From Gammaproteobacteria bacterium (GTDB taxonomy: Bacteria > Pseudomonadota > Gammaproteobacteria > Steroidobacterales > Steroidobacteraceae), in contig VGVB01000012.1 of assembly GCA_016882265.1 (NCBI GenBank), positions 1 to 63,115 on the forward strand: a DNA stretch of 63,115 bases, read 5' to 3'. The notes below the pieces were generated by a model. That model saw only the letters and a list, made by a program, of their open reading frames with translations. It was not told the origin of the DNA and made no database searches. Positions 1-8,332 of this stretch are shown in pieces. Position 1 is the first letter of the stretch. Every line of letters begins with the position of its first letter. The position numbers were made by a program, and so were the translations under genes.

Positions 1-1
1 T

Positions 2-112
2 GCCAGCACCTTCGCTGACCTCAAAACCACTGCGCGCAATCGGCTGTGCTCCATGCAACGCCGCCCGAGCCTGATCCGCGCCTTCTGGCAACAGGCTGAA
101 CTGCCATTGTGA
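2..112 (+). pseudogene. C-terminal fragment of a probable transposase
   Basis: An open frame runs in from the left window edge and stops at 110-112, giving 36 residues with basic and aromatic patches (RNRLCSMQRRPSLIRAFWQQ). A tail of this kind (helical, RRPxLIxxFW, then a hydrophobic end) resembles the C terminus of IS630-type DDE transposases. Only the tail is inside the window, so whether the element is complete upstream cannot be judged. Its position next to a 5'-truncated Rhs gene suggests it marks a rearrangement. It could instead be the end of an unrelated protein; the family call rests on general resemblance only. Confidence 0.35.
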
Positions 113-633
113 AACTGTCAGGCATTTATGCAAGGCTCAATAATGATGGCAAACACATCGTACTTCAGGTCAAGCGCGACCTTGTGCCTGCGTTAGACGA
201 GCCAGTAACCGACAGCCTCGATCTTGAGACTACAGACTTTCTTCTGGACGGCGCTCGTCTGGAACGATCCGGGACTTAAGGCGAGTCTGATGGCGGCATG
301 GAGGGAAGCTGAATCTGCGGCGTAGTCGCTTGCCGGAACGGTAATCCCGCGGGCTGTCCCGGAACGGGGTTCGCGCTGGCAATCTGTTGCTTGGAGACAC
401 GCTCCGGCAAAGCTGGAAACCAAGCCAAGCGGAGGACCCCGCGCGATCGGCCCAGTGGGATAGCGTTGTGGAATGTGCGAAGGCGGCCTTGCCGAAGTTC
501 ACCAGTAGTAATCCGGAGTAACGTGCTGAAATCGACTGAGAGAGTGCCGGCTGCGCGAGGCGACCGCAGGAGTACACATGGGCACAACCTGCAAGAAGAT
601 GTACGGGGACACCCGAATCGATTTTCGGATCGG
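113..633. other. Unassigned stretch before the Rhs coding region
   Basis: I see no convincing gene here. Open frames on both strands are short and arginine- and proline-rich in the way of chance frames. The recognisable Rhs sequence begins only near 634, so this block probably replaces the missing 5' part of the Rhs gene, or is debris of the element ending at 112. No terminal inverted repeat or group II intron structure could be made out by eye. Confidence 0.3.
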
Positions 634-2208
634 CTGGGTGATGGGACCCAGCGCCAGGACAACCGGCTCGGCCTGACCGAGGATCTGTACTACGACGATC
701 TGCACCGGCTGCAGTCCTCGGTGGTTGGCGCGACCACGGTCAGCTATGGCTATGATCCGCTCGGCAACCTGACGCAGAAGACCGACCTCGGCGCCGGCCA
801 GTGGACCTACGATGCGACCAGGCGGCACCAGCTTCTGAGCGCGGCCGGCGGGGCGGTGACCTACACCTATGACGCCAACGGCAACGCCATCAGCCGCAGC
901 GGCCAGAGCATCACCTGGACCAGCTACAATTACCCCGGCCGGGTCAACCAGAGTGGCGGCGTGTACGACGAGTCTTCCTACGGCCCGAACCGGGAGCGCT
1001 GGAAGCACGTGTATGCCGGGGCTGGCGGGGTCGAGACCACGCTGCGGCTCGGCCGGTTCCTGGAAAAGGTGACATCTGCCGCCGGGACCGACTGGCGGCA
1101 TTACCTGTTTGCCGGTGAGCAGACCGTGGCGGTTTACTCGCGGACCTCGGCCGGGGCCAACACGGTTCGATATGTGCTCGAGGACCATCAGGGCAGCATC
1201 GCGGCGCTGGCGACGAGCGGCGGGTCGCTGGTGGTCAACGAGAGCTTCACCCCATTCGGCCAGCGGCGCAGCGGCAGCACCTGGCAGTTGCCGATTTCAG
1301 GCTCCGACCAGACCACGATCGACGGCATCAGCCGCCGCGGTTACACCGGGCACAACCACCTGGGCGGAGCACCACTGATCCACATGAACGGTCGGATACA
1401 GGACCCGCTGACGGGCCGGTTCCTGTCGGCCGACCCGTATGTGGCGAACCCCGTCTCGACTCAGGGCTGGAACCGCTATAGCTACGTTGAGAACGACCCG
1501 GCCAGCTTCACCGATCCGAGCGGGTTCATCATGAGCTGCAGCATCGGCTACGTGGCCACCAGTATCAGCATCAGCATTGGCGGTGGTGGTTTTGGTGGCG
1601 GGGGCATCGGCAACGGCGGCAGTCCCGCTGACGGCGGTGGCGGCGGTGGCTTTGGCGGGTTCTCGTTCAGCTATTCGGCGACCATCTGGTTGCCGACCAT
1701 CACCTGCGGCGACATCCCCGAGAGCGCCGTCCTGCCGCGGGCGGATCTGGATACGCCGAGGTATAGTCCGCAGGCGGCGTTGACCGTACCGCAAGCGGAG
1801 GAATGCCTGGTTGGGTCCGGTGCGTCATGTCTGACGCCGGCCGACGATTTGTTGTCGGACTTGGGCATGATTCCGGTGGTCGGGGGCGTTGCGCAGTTAG
1901 GCCGGCTGCTAGCTTCTGGTGTTGGTCGGCTCTTCACACGATCAGCCGCAAGGACTGTAGGCCACCACACGATTCCGAAGGCGATTCAGAAGCAGTTGCC
2001 GCTGTCAGTTCGTAGTCACCCCGACGTGGTTGGAAGGGCCGGTAACCCGAACGTACGGCAGATTCCAGAAGCGACCCATGGCCGCGTTGACTCTAGTCCG
2101 CCTGGCAACTACTACCCCGGAGGTGACTACAACCGCCGCTTTGATCAACTGATTCGGGAGCGCGGAGGCTACGACGCAGTCTCCCCTAGGGACGTCAATC
2201 AGATATGA
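391..2208 (+). CDS. Rhs-family protein, C-terminal part with nuclease-like toxin tip
   Basis: This is the end of an Rhs/YD-repeat polymorphic toxin, a large secreted shell protein that delivers a variable C-terminal toxin into competing cells. Residues from about 82 to 330 carry YD-type repeats (for example VSYGYDPLGNLTQK and YTYDANGNAISR). The Rhs core hallmark DPLTGRFLSADP follows near residue 340. Next comes a glycine-rich linker near 395-430, then a tip from about residue 525 beginning HHTIPKAIQKQLP and carrying HPDVVGRAGNPN, a histidine-rich pattern like HNH/DUF2380-type toxin ends. The first 81 residues do not look like Rhs and the usual thousand-residue N-terminal shell is absent, so the gene is probably 5'-truncated and the given start is nominal. 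The stop overlaps the immunity reading frame. Confidence 0.8.
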   Translation: METRSGKAGNQAKRRTPRDRPSGIALWNVRRRPCRSSPVVIRSNVLKSTERVPAARGDRRSTHGHNLQEDVRGHPNRFSDRLGDGTQRQDNRLGLTEDLYYDDLHRLQSSVVGATTVSYGYDPLGNLTQKTDLGAGQWTYDATRRHQLLSAAGGAVTYTYDANGNAISRSGQSITWTSYNYPGRVNQSGGVYDESSYGPNRERWKHVYAGAGGVETTLRLGRFLEKVTSAAGTDWRHYLFAGEQTVAVYSRTSAGANTVRYVLEDHQGSIAALATSGGSLVVNESFTPFGQRRSGSTWQLPISGSDQTTIDGISRRGYTGHNHLGGAPLIHMNGRIQDPLTGRFLSADPYVANPVSTQGWNRYSYVENDPASFTDPSGFIMSCSIGYVATSISISIGGGGFGGGGIGNGGSPADGGGGGGFGGFSFSYSATIWLPTITCGDIPESAVLPRADLDTPRYSPQAALTVPQAEECLVGSGASCLTPADDLLSDLGMIPVVGGVAQLGRLLASGVGRLFTRSAARTVGHHTIPKAIQKQLPLSVRSHPDVVGRAGNPNVRQIPEATHGRVDSSPPGNYYPGGDYNRRFDQLIRERGGYDAVSPRDVNQI

Positions 2209-2234
2209 GATCAGCTCGTTCGGGAGTTCGGGCT

Positions 2235-2840
2235 GTGAACATCTATCTGTTGGACGATCCTGCGAAACCAGCCGAGTACGCAAGATTTTCAAGTGTAGGG
2301 ACTTGGACTGAAGATCGGATTTGCAACGTTTGCGGGGAGCCAACAGCCCGGCTGATTGAGCCGCTGCAGATCGAGTGGGATGAAGGCACTGACCACATTG
2401 GCGACTTCTCTTGGGGCGGATATCACTGTGTTGTGCTCGACGCTGTTCGGGCCTTTCTTGAGTCGAAAGCCTTTGAGGTCAAGTTCGGCGACGTTCAGGT
2501 AAAGCGACCCACGGAACGAGCCAAGCGCCCGCGGGTGCAATTCCCATATCGTGGGCCCCACTTATCTTGGCTAACACCGACTGCCCGGTTGAAGCTCGAC
2601 GAGGAGAAAAGCGGAGTTCGGGTGATCTCGGACTGCTCAGCCTGCGAGCAACGACGCTATTCGTTCAAGAGAGACGGCCTTGTACTACCTGAGACTTCGT
2701 GGAACGGAGAAAAGGTATTCCTAATCGATCAGTTTGGGCGATCGCGGGCGACGTTCGTCACCGAGGAGGCGTTGACGATGCTTGTACGGGAAGGCTTCTC
2801 CAACTTGTGCCCACGCCCAGCCGGAACAATCGAGAGCTGA
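2235..2840 (+). CDS. Double-CXXC immunity protein for the Rhs tip
   Basis: A 201-residue soluble protein directly after the Rhs tip. It has two zinc-ribbon-like cysteine pairs, CNVCGEP near residue 29 and CSACEQRR near residue 137. This resembles the gmx_para_CXXCG (SitI6-type) immunity family, first seen as Myxococcus paralogues beside toxin lipoproteins; the second pair here lacks the glycine. The GTG at 2235 follows GGGAG with good spacing and gives the N terminus MNIYLLDDP. An ATG at 2205 would overlap the Rhs stop (ATGA) and add ten residues. The expected role is binding and neutralising the adjacent nuclease-like tip in the producing cell. The pairing is inferred from adjacency and family resemblance. 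Confidence 0.7.
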   Translation: MNIYLLDDPAKPAEYARFSSVGTWTEDRICNVCGEPTARLIEPLQIEWDEGTDHIGDFSWGGYHCVVLDAVRAFLESKAFEVKFGDVQVKRPTERAKRPRVQFPYRGPHLSWLTPTARLKLDEEKSGVRVISDCSACEQRRYSFKRDGLVLPETSWNGEKVFLIDQFGRSRATFVTEEALTMLVREGFSNLCPRPAGTIES

Positions 2841-2871
2841 GCGTCGAACTTGCGGCTGAAGTAGTACTTGA

Positions 2872-3177
2872 CCTGCCGCAAGGACGGGAGGCGGACTGGC
2901 TGACGATGCCGCGGGAGCCGTTCCGATGGGCTCAAGCCGTAGTCCGACGAAGATTCCGGGGCAGCAGAACGTCCCGACAACCATCGGTGGTCGTCAGTAC
3001 ACGGGCCACGCTCTCGATTCGATGCAGAGTCGCGGGATCACGCCCTCCGTCGTTGAGGACACGTTAGCGTGAGGCGTACGGACGCCGGGCCGTGACGGGG
3101 CGACGATATTCTCAACCGATCAGGCGCGGGTAATTGTGAATCCAAACGGAAGCATCAAGACGGTGTACGGTCAATGA
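2872..3177 (+). pseudogene. Orphan Rhs toxin tip (DUF4258-like) with in-frame stop
   Basis: In the frame of position 2872 the sequence reads RTGGGLADDAAGAVP, then GGRQYTGHALDSMQSRGI, TPSVVEDTLA, a TGA at 3070-3072, and continues in the same frame as GVRTPGRDGATIFS, TDQARVIVNPNGSIKTVYGQ to a stop at 3175-3177. The YTGHALDxMxxRGITPSVVEDT pattern and the VIVNPNGxIKTVY strand are typical of small DUF4258/BrnT-like RNase toxin ends on Rhs and WapA proteins. There is no start codon or N-terminal shell, so this is a displaced tip cassette. A single nonsense codon separates its two halves, and the end overlaps the next gene as ATGA, as toxin-immunity pairs often do. Confidence 0.72.
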
Positions 3178-3614
3178 TCAGCGTGCCAATTGCAGGAACC
3201 GGAGGTTCGATCACGATCAAGGTGATCGGCTACGAGAATCCGGCTGCCGGCAACGACTCTGACGCGAATTGGCTGCGCAGCACGGTCAGGGTTTCGGTAG
3301 GGCCATTCGCTGGCGACATTGACGGATCGCTCACCACTCAAGACTTCGCCTACTTCGAGCGGGAGCTGTCCGAAGTGCTCCGGACTCTACAGGGGCAAGC
3401 GACGTTCCAGACCGATGAGGACTGGCTGCGATTCGAGGTTGGGATGGGTTCGCGCGGCACAGCCACGGTCAGCGGTGTCGTCAAGGCCGGCGGCGGATCG
3501 CATGCCAGTCTCAGGTTCTCATTCGAAACTGATCAATCGTTTCTGGGCGAGACGAACCGCGCGTTGGGCGCCGTGGCGAAGGACTTCCCGGTAAAGCAGG
3601 TGCGCGCCTCGTAG
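3174..3614 (+). CDS. WapI-like immunity protein
   Basis: A 146-residue soluble protein, mostly alternating polar and hydrophobic strand-like sequence (VIGYENPAAGNDSDANWL and RVSVGPFAGDIDGSLTTQDF). The pattern of an IxGYE start, DANWL, a glycine-rich strand, LTTxDFxxFxxEL and a C-terminal FPV matches the WapI-type immunity family found after WapA/Rhs toxin tips. It starts inside the stop of the orphan toxin remnant. Although that partner is broken by a nonsense codon, this frame is intact, as expected if it protects against relatives that still carry the toxin. The family call is from recalled pattern only. Confidence 0.65.
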   Translation: MISVPIAGTGGSITIKVIGYENPAAGNDSDANWLRSTVRVSVGPFAGDIDGSLTTQDFAYFERELSEVLRTLQGQATFQTDEDWLRFEVGMGSRGTATVSGVVKAGGGSHASLRFSFETDQSFLGETNRALGAVAKDFPVKQVRAS

Positions 3615-3700
3615 GCGGGCAGTGTTGTTCTTCGAGCGATGCAGCATAGCCATCGGCCTAGCGTTGTGGCCCACTGTGTCCCAACGGGCGCGCGGCGTGG

Positions 3701-4036
3701 TCAGCCGAGTAGCTGCGGGATCAGGGCTTTGAGCGCGGCCTGGTCGCGCGGTGAGAGCGCGCCGAGCGGCTTGATGACGAGGCTCTGCGCGAGGGTGGCG
3801 AGGACGGGCTTGACGGCCGAGGGCATGAGCAGGCGTGCGGCCTGCCAGTCCTGCACGAGCAGATCGCCGAACGCGTTCACGCGCAACTGGCTGGTGACGG
3901 GCATGAGGATCAGGTCCTGGCGCGCGCGGTGATAGGCGCTGCTTGAGACGACGACGGCCGGGCGCTGCCTGGCGGCGGACTGATCGGTGAACGGGAAAGG
4001 CACGAGGATAATCGTGCCGAATGCGGGTGCAGCCAT
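3701..4036 (-). CDS. PemK/MazF-type mRNA interferase toxin
   Basis: A 111-residue protein of the type II toxin MazF/PemK fold, expected to cleave RNA when free of its antitoxin. The N terminus FGTIILVPFPFTDQSAARQRPAVVVSS matches the family signature (G-D/T-I-V-L-V-x-F-P-F-T-D ... K/R-R-P-A-V-V), and ILMPVTSQ and VKPVLATLAQSLV correspond to later conserved strands. It lies 21 bases downstream of a small antitoxin gene in the same orientation, the usual antitoxin-first order. The pair sits beside the Rhs island and probably belongs to the same accessory block. Confidence 0.87.
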   Translation of the reverse strand: MAAPAFGTIILVPFPFTDQSAARQRPAVVVSSSAYHRARQDLILMPVTSQLRVNAFGDLLVQDWQAARLLMPSAVKPVLATLAQSLVIKPLGALSPRDQAALKALIPQLLG

Positions 4037-4057
4037 GCGTGGGCGTCCGAGCGGACT

Positions 4058-4258
4058 TCAAAGCCGATCGTAGGCCGCGTCCTGGTCGTTGTCCCAGACG
4101 GCCCTGAGCGTCGGTTCGGTGGCCCTGGCGGCGGCCTCGACGAGACGCCGGTCGTCCTCGCGGCTTTGCAGGAAGTCCACGAAATCCTCCACCTCTGCGC
4201 GCCGCTCAGGCGGCAGGACCTTGAGCTTCTCGAGCAGTTGTTCGGCCTTGGCGCTCAT
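4058..4258 (-). CDS. Antitoxin partner of the MazF-like toxin
   Basis: A 66-residue acidic protein. Its N-terminal helix SAKAEQLLEKLKVLPPERRAEVEDFVDFL is the LPPxxxxEVxDFxxFL pattern of DUF2281/VapB-like antitoxins that accompany MazF/PemK toxins. The C-terminal half (ATEPTLRAVWDNDQDAAYDRL) is short and probably disordered, the part that normally wraps the toxin; a W-D-N/D-D-AYDRL end is common in these antitoxins. It is the first gene of the two-gene operon, with GGAAGCCGCCC before its ATG. Autorepression is expected for the family, but I could not define an operator. Confidence 0.85.
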   Translation of the reverse strand: MSAKAEQLLEKLKVLPPERRAEVEDFVDFLQSREDDRRLVEAAARATEPTLRAVWDNDQDAAYDRL

Positions 4259-4416
4259 GGGCGGCTTCCTTCAGCGGCATTGCCGGGTGGTCGTCGGGTT
4301 GTCCATCACGGGGCCGGATCCTCAGGTAAGAGTTGACAGTACTCCATAACAGAGCTCGCTGCACGTCGCCGACGGCGGGCTGTGACCGCCGCCCGCGCCT
4401 GCGGTATCCTGCACCG

Positions 4417-5673
4417 ATGAGCAAGACTACGATCCCAGTCAGTTCGGCCCTGACCCAGGTCCGTTATGAGATCCGCGGCCGGCTCGCGCGCCGCGCGCAG
4501 GAGCTGGAGCGGCAGGGCTACGAGATCATTTCGCTGAACATCGGCAACCCCGGCGTCTTCGGCTTCCGCACGCCGGAAACGATGCGCCTGGCGATGATCC
4601 AGAATCTGGCCAACGCCGAGGGCTACTGTCACCAGCAGGGCATCTTTCCGGCCCGCGAGGCCGTGGTGATGCAGCAGCAGGAGCGCGGCGTCCGCGACGT
4701 GTCGGTCGAGGATGTGTTCATCGGCAACGGTGTCAGCGAGCTGATCGACCTCGCGCTGCGCGCGCTGCTCGAACCGGGCGACGAGGTGCTGGTGCCGAGT
4801 CCCGACTATCCGCTGTGGACCGCCGCGGTGACATTGAATGGCGGCACCGCCGTGCACTATCCCTGCCGCCCGGAGCGCGACTTCGTGCCCGAGCCGGCCG
4901 AGATCGAACGGCTGATTTCCCGGCGCACGCGCGCGATCGTCGTGATCAACCCGAACAACCCGACCGGTGCCGTGTATCCGCGGGCCACGCTCGAGGCGAT
5001 CGCGCGCATGGCGGAGCGGCACCGGCTGGTCGTGTTTGCGGATGAGATCTACGACCAGATGACTTATGACGGGGCCGAGTTCGTGCCGATGGCGACGCTC
5101 GTGCACGACACGCTGTGCGGCACGCTGTCGGGCCTGTCGAAAGTCTACCGGGCCTGCGGTTACCGGGTCGGCTGGGCCGTGTTCTCCGGCACCCGCGAGC
5201 GCGCGCAGGGTTATCTGCAGGGGCTCGAGCTGCTCAGCTCGCTGCGCCTGTGCAGCAACGTGCCGGGCCAGTGGGCCGTGCAGACGGCGCTCGGCGGACA
5301 CCAGAGCGTCCGCGAGCTGGTGTCACCCGGCGGCCGCCTGTACCAGTCGCGCCAGGCGATCGTGGACGCCGTCAACGCGAGCCCGTGGCTGCGGCTGCAG
5401 CCGCCGCGCGGCGCCATGTACTGCTTCATCGGCGTCGACGACGAAGCGCTGCCCGGCTTCGACGACGAGCGCTTCGCGCTCGAGCTGCTCGAACAGCGGC
5501 ATGTGCTGGTCGCGCCCGGGGTCAGTTTCAACGTGCCGTACCGCAACCACTTCCGCATCACGAATCTGCCGGACGCGGATACGCTCACTGTCGTGTTCGA
5601 ACGCATCGCGGCGCAGCTCGAGCTGGAGGCCGCCAGAGCGGTGACCCGCGGGGGCCTCAGGCTCGTCCAGTGA
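4417..5673 (+). CDS. alaA: PLP-dependent aminotransferase, AlaA-type (glutamate-pyruvate)
   Basis: A 418-residue class I/II fold-type I aminotransferase. Visible features are the N-terminal YEIRGRLARRAQELERQGYEIISLNIGNP typical of AlaA, the NPNNPTGAVYP loop, the ADEIYDQM aspartate-tyrosine pair and the PLP lysine in LSGLSKVYRACGYRVGW. AlaA makes alanine from pyruvate with glutamate as amino donor. The ATG at 4417 gives the family's usual start; a further ATG at 4333 would add 28 residues of low-quality sequence and is rejected. It is followed 25 bases later by the nuclease gene on the same strand, so the two may be cotranscribed, although their functions are unrelated. Confidence 0.88.
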   Translation: MSKTTIPVSSALTQVRYEIRGRLARRAQELERQGYEIISLNIGNPGVFGFRTPETMRLAMIQNLANAEGYCHQQGIFPAREAVVMQQQERGVRDVSVEDVFIGNGVSELIDLALRALLEPGDEVLVPSPDYPLWTAAVTLNGGTAVHYPCRPERDFVPEPAEIERLISRRTRAIVVINPNNPTGAVYPRATLEAIARMAERHRLVVFADEIYDQMTYDGAEFVPMATLVHDTLCGTLSGLSKVYRACGYRVGWAVFSGTRERAQGYLQGLELLSSLRLCSNVPGQWAVQTALGGHQSVRELVSPGGRLYQSRQAIVDAVNASPWLRLQPPRGAMYCFIGVDDEALPGFDDERFALELLEQRHVLVAPGVSFNVPYRNHFRITNLPDADTLTVVFERIAAQLELEAARAVTRGGLRLVQ

Positions 5674-5698
5674 GCCCGGCCCCGATCCATACTGGGGC

Positions 5699-8332
5699 GT
5701 GATCAGCAACGGCCCAAGCCTTGCCCACCTCCTGGCCGGAGGCTGGGTACTGACCCGCAACCAGCGCCAGGCCCGCATCCTGCGCTACCTGCACGATCGC
5801 GCGCGCCGTGACGAGGGCGCCGGCGTGTGGCCGACGGCGAGGATCCTGACGCTCGCGGACTGGCTGGCCCGCCAGTGGCGGGAGGCGAGTGCCGGGGACA
5901 GCACTCTGCCGGAGCTGCTGCCGGCGGCGGCGATCCGCTGGTTGTGGCGCGAGGCAGTCGCGGCCGATGCCGGTGGACTGCTGGATCCGGCCGAGCTGGC
6001 CGGCAGCGCGCGGGCGAGCTGGCTCCTGTTGCGCGAGTACGGGGGCGATGCCGCCGGACTGCGGCGCTGGCCGCTGACGCGCGACCAGCAGGCGTTTCTG
6101 CGCTGGAGCAGTGCAATCGAGCGCCAGCTCGCCGACCTTGGCGCCGCCGACGGCGACGACCTGACCCGGCTCATGGTCGAGCGCGAGGCGCTGCCGCCGG
6201 CGACTGCGCCGCTGCTGCTGGTTGGCTTTCACCGGCGGACACCGGCGCAGACGCGGCTCGTCGAGGCGCTGCGCCAGCGCGGCTGGATCGTGACTCAGCC
6301 GGACCCGGCCGAAGCGACAGCACGCTGCTTCCGGCATGCCGCCACGGATCCGGTGGCTGAGGAGCGGGCCGTCGCCGCCTGGCTGCGCGAACGCCTGACG
6401 GCGGATCCGACCGGCCTGCACGCGGTCGCGCTGCCGAACCTGGCCGCGCGGCGGTCCGCGTTCGAGCGCACGCTGGCCGCTCAGTTACAACCGGAGCTCG
6501 AGCTGCCGGGTGAGGCGGTCCACGATCGTCTGTTCGATCTGCCGGGCGGCGCGCCGCTCCGGCTGCAGCCGCCGGTCGCGGCGGCGTTGGATGCGCTCGA
6601 GTGTCTGGCGGGGACCATCGGCTGGGATCTCGCCAGCCGGATGCTGCGCAGCCCGTGGCTGGCGGGCGCGGGCGGCGAAGCCGCCGCACGCATCCGCTGC
6701 GAGCTCGCGCTGCGTTCGTCAGAGCCGCTGCTCGAATGGAGCCTGCCGGCCCTCGCGGATTGCGCGCGCCGGCATGGCGCCGCGGCGTTTGCCGCGCAGC
6801 TCGAGGCCACAGCGCGGGCCGCGAGCGGCCCGGGCGCGCGCAGCCCCGTGGTCTGGGCGGAATGCTTCGGCAGCGTCCTTGCGGGCTGGGGCTGGCCGGG
6901 CAGCCGGCCGCTCGGCAGCGGCGAATATCAGGCCGCGGAGGCCTTGCGCAAGGTGCTGCACGAATTCGCCGGCATCGGTCGCGTCGCGCCGCGTCTGACG
7001 CTCGGCCAGGCGCTGGCTGAACTGCGGCGCGCTGCCGCCATGCCCTTTCAGCCGGAGCGTGGCGAGCCGACGGTATTCGTGCTGGATTCTTTCGAGCCGC
7101 CGGGAATCGGCTGCGACAGTCTGTGGGTCGCCGGCCTCACCGCGGCCGCCTGGCCGCGGCCCGTCGCGATCGACCCGTGGCTGCCGATCGAGATCCAGCG
7201 GTCGCTCGGTCTGCCCGGAGTCTCGGCCGAGGAGCGCGTCGCGGAGAGCCGGCAAATTCTCGCGCTGTGGCAGTGCAGTGCCGGCGAGCTGGTGCTGAGC
7301 TGGCCGCAGACTGAGAACGACACCGAAACCGATCCGTCAGTCCTGTTGCCGGAATGCGCAATGCTGCCACTCCCGGTGACGGCGCCGCAGCGAGCGGACC
7401 TCCTGTTCGCCGCCCGACCGCTCGAAGCGGCAGTGGCCGACGTCGCCCCGGCGCTGGCCCCGGGCCTGGTGCGAGGCGGAGCGCGATTGTTCGAGTTGCA
7501 GGCACAGTGTCCGTTCCGGGCGTTCGCCGAGCTGCGGCTCGGCGCGGCACCGCTCGAGGAACCCGAACCCGGCCCGGATCCGCAGCGTCGCGGGTCGGTC
7601 CTGCACCGCGCACTCGAACACTTCTGGCGGGCGATCCGCTCGCGCAGGCAATTGCTCGACCTCGGCGAGCAACCGCTTGCGGAGCGGGTGGATGCGGCCG
7701 TCGGGCGTGCGCTCGCTGAGAGCCTGCCCATGGGCCTCGGCCGGCAGGCGCGGGCGCTCGAGCGGGAATGGCAGCGCCAGGCGATCCACAGGCTGCTCGA
7801 CCTGGAGCACGGCCGGCCGGACTTCGAGGTCGTGGACGTCGAGGGCCGTATGGCCGGCGCACTCGCTGGCCTCGAACTGCAGCTTCGCGTCGACCGGGTC
7901 GACCGGATCGGTACGGCGCTCGTCATCCTCGACTACAAGACCGGCAACGCAGCGCCGGCCCAATGGCGCGGTGCGCGCATGGATGCGCCGCAATTGCCGT
8001 TGTACGCGGTGCTGCATCCCGAGCGGCCGGCCGGCATCGCGTTTGTGACGGTGGCCGGTTTCACCGGTGTCGCGCACGACGATGGCTTGATCAATGGCGT
8101 CAAACCGGCTGCCGACTTCGAGCTGACCGAGGCGCGTGAGAAAGGTTTCGACTGGCAGCAGATCACGCAGCACTGGTGGGCCTGGCTGGAGCGGCTGGCG
8201 CACGACTACCGGGCCGGACACGCCAGCGTCGACCCGCGGCGCGGGGCCGAGACCTGCCGCCGCTGCCATCTCGCGCCGCTGTGCCGGGTCGTCGATGCCG
8301 CGGAAGAAGAGGACGACGATGGTGGCGACTGA
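5699..8332 (+). CDS. AddB-like PD-(D/E)XK nuclease of a DNA-repair helicase complex
   Basis: An 877-residue protein of the 'probable DNA repair protein' family that pairs with an AddA-like helicase for double-strand-end processing. The N-terminal helicase-like region lacks a Walker A (it begins VLTRNQRQARILRYL), as in AddB-type subunits where only the fold survives. The C-terminal RecB-type nuclease shows GSVLHRALEHFW, the catalytic LVILDYKTG, and four cysteines expected to hold an iron-sulfur cluster (one in QAQCPF, three in TCRRCHLAPLCR). It starts at GTG 5699 and overlaps the partner gene by 14 bases. It probably replaces part of RecBCD function here, although absence of recBCD cannot be seen from this window. 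Confidence 0.85.
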   Translation: MISNGPSLAHLLAGGWVLTRNQRQARILRYLHDRARRDEGAGVWPTARILTLADWLARQWREASAGDSTLPELLPAAAIRWLWREAVAADAGGLLDPAELAGSARASWLLLREYGGDAAGLRRWPLTRDQQAFLRWSSAIERQLADLGAADGDDLTRLMVEREALPPATAPLLLVGFHRRTPAQTRLVEALRQRGWIVTQPDPAEATARCFRHAATDPVAEERAVAAWLRERLTADPTGLHAVALPNLAARRSAFERTLAAQLQPELELPGEAVHDRLFDLPGGAPLRLQPPVAAALDALECLAGTIGWDLASRMLRSPWLAGAGGEAAARIRCELALRSSEPLLEWSLPALADCARRHGAAAFAAQLEATARAASGPGARSPVVWAECFGSVLAGWGWPGSRPLGSGEYQAAEALRKVLHEFAGIGRVAPRLTLGQALAELRRAAAMPFQPERGEPTVFVLDSFEPPGIGCDSLWVAGLTAAAWPRPVAIDPWLPIEIQRSLGLPGVSAEERVAESRQILALWQCSAGELVLSWPQTENDTETDPSVLLPECAMLPLPVTAPQRADLLFAARPLEAAVADVAPALAPGLVRGGARLFELQAQCPFRAFAELRLGAAPLEEPEPGPDPQRRGSVLHRALEHFWRAIRSRRQLLDLGEQPLAERVDAAVGRALAESLPMGLGRQARALEREWQRQAIHRLLDLEHGRPDFEVVDVEGRMAGALAGLELQLRVDRVDRIGTALVILDYKTGNAAPAQWRGARMDAPQLPLYAVLHPERPAGIAFVTVAGFTGVAHDDGLINGVKPAADFELTEAREKGFDWQQITQHWWAWLERLAHDYRAGHASVDPRRGAETCRRCHLAPLCRVVDAAEEEDDDGGD

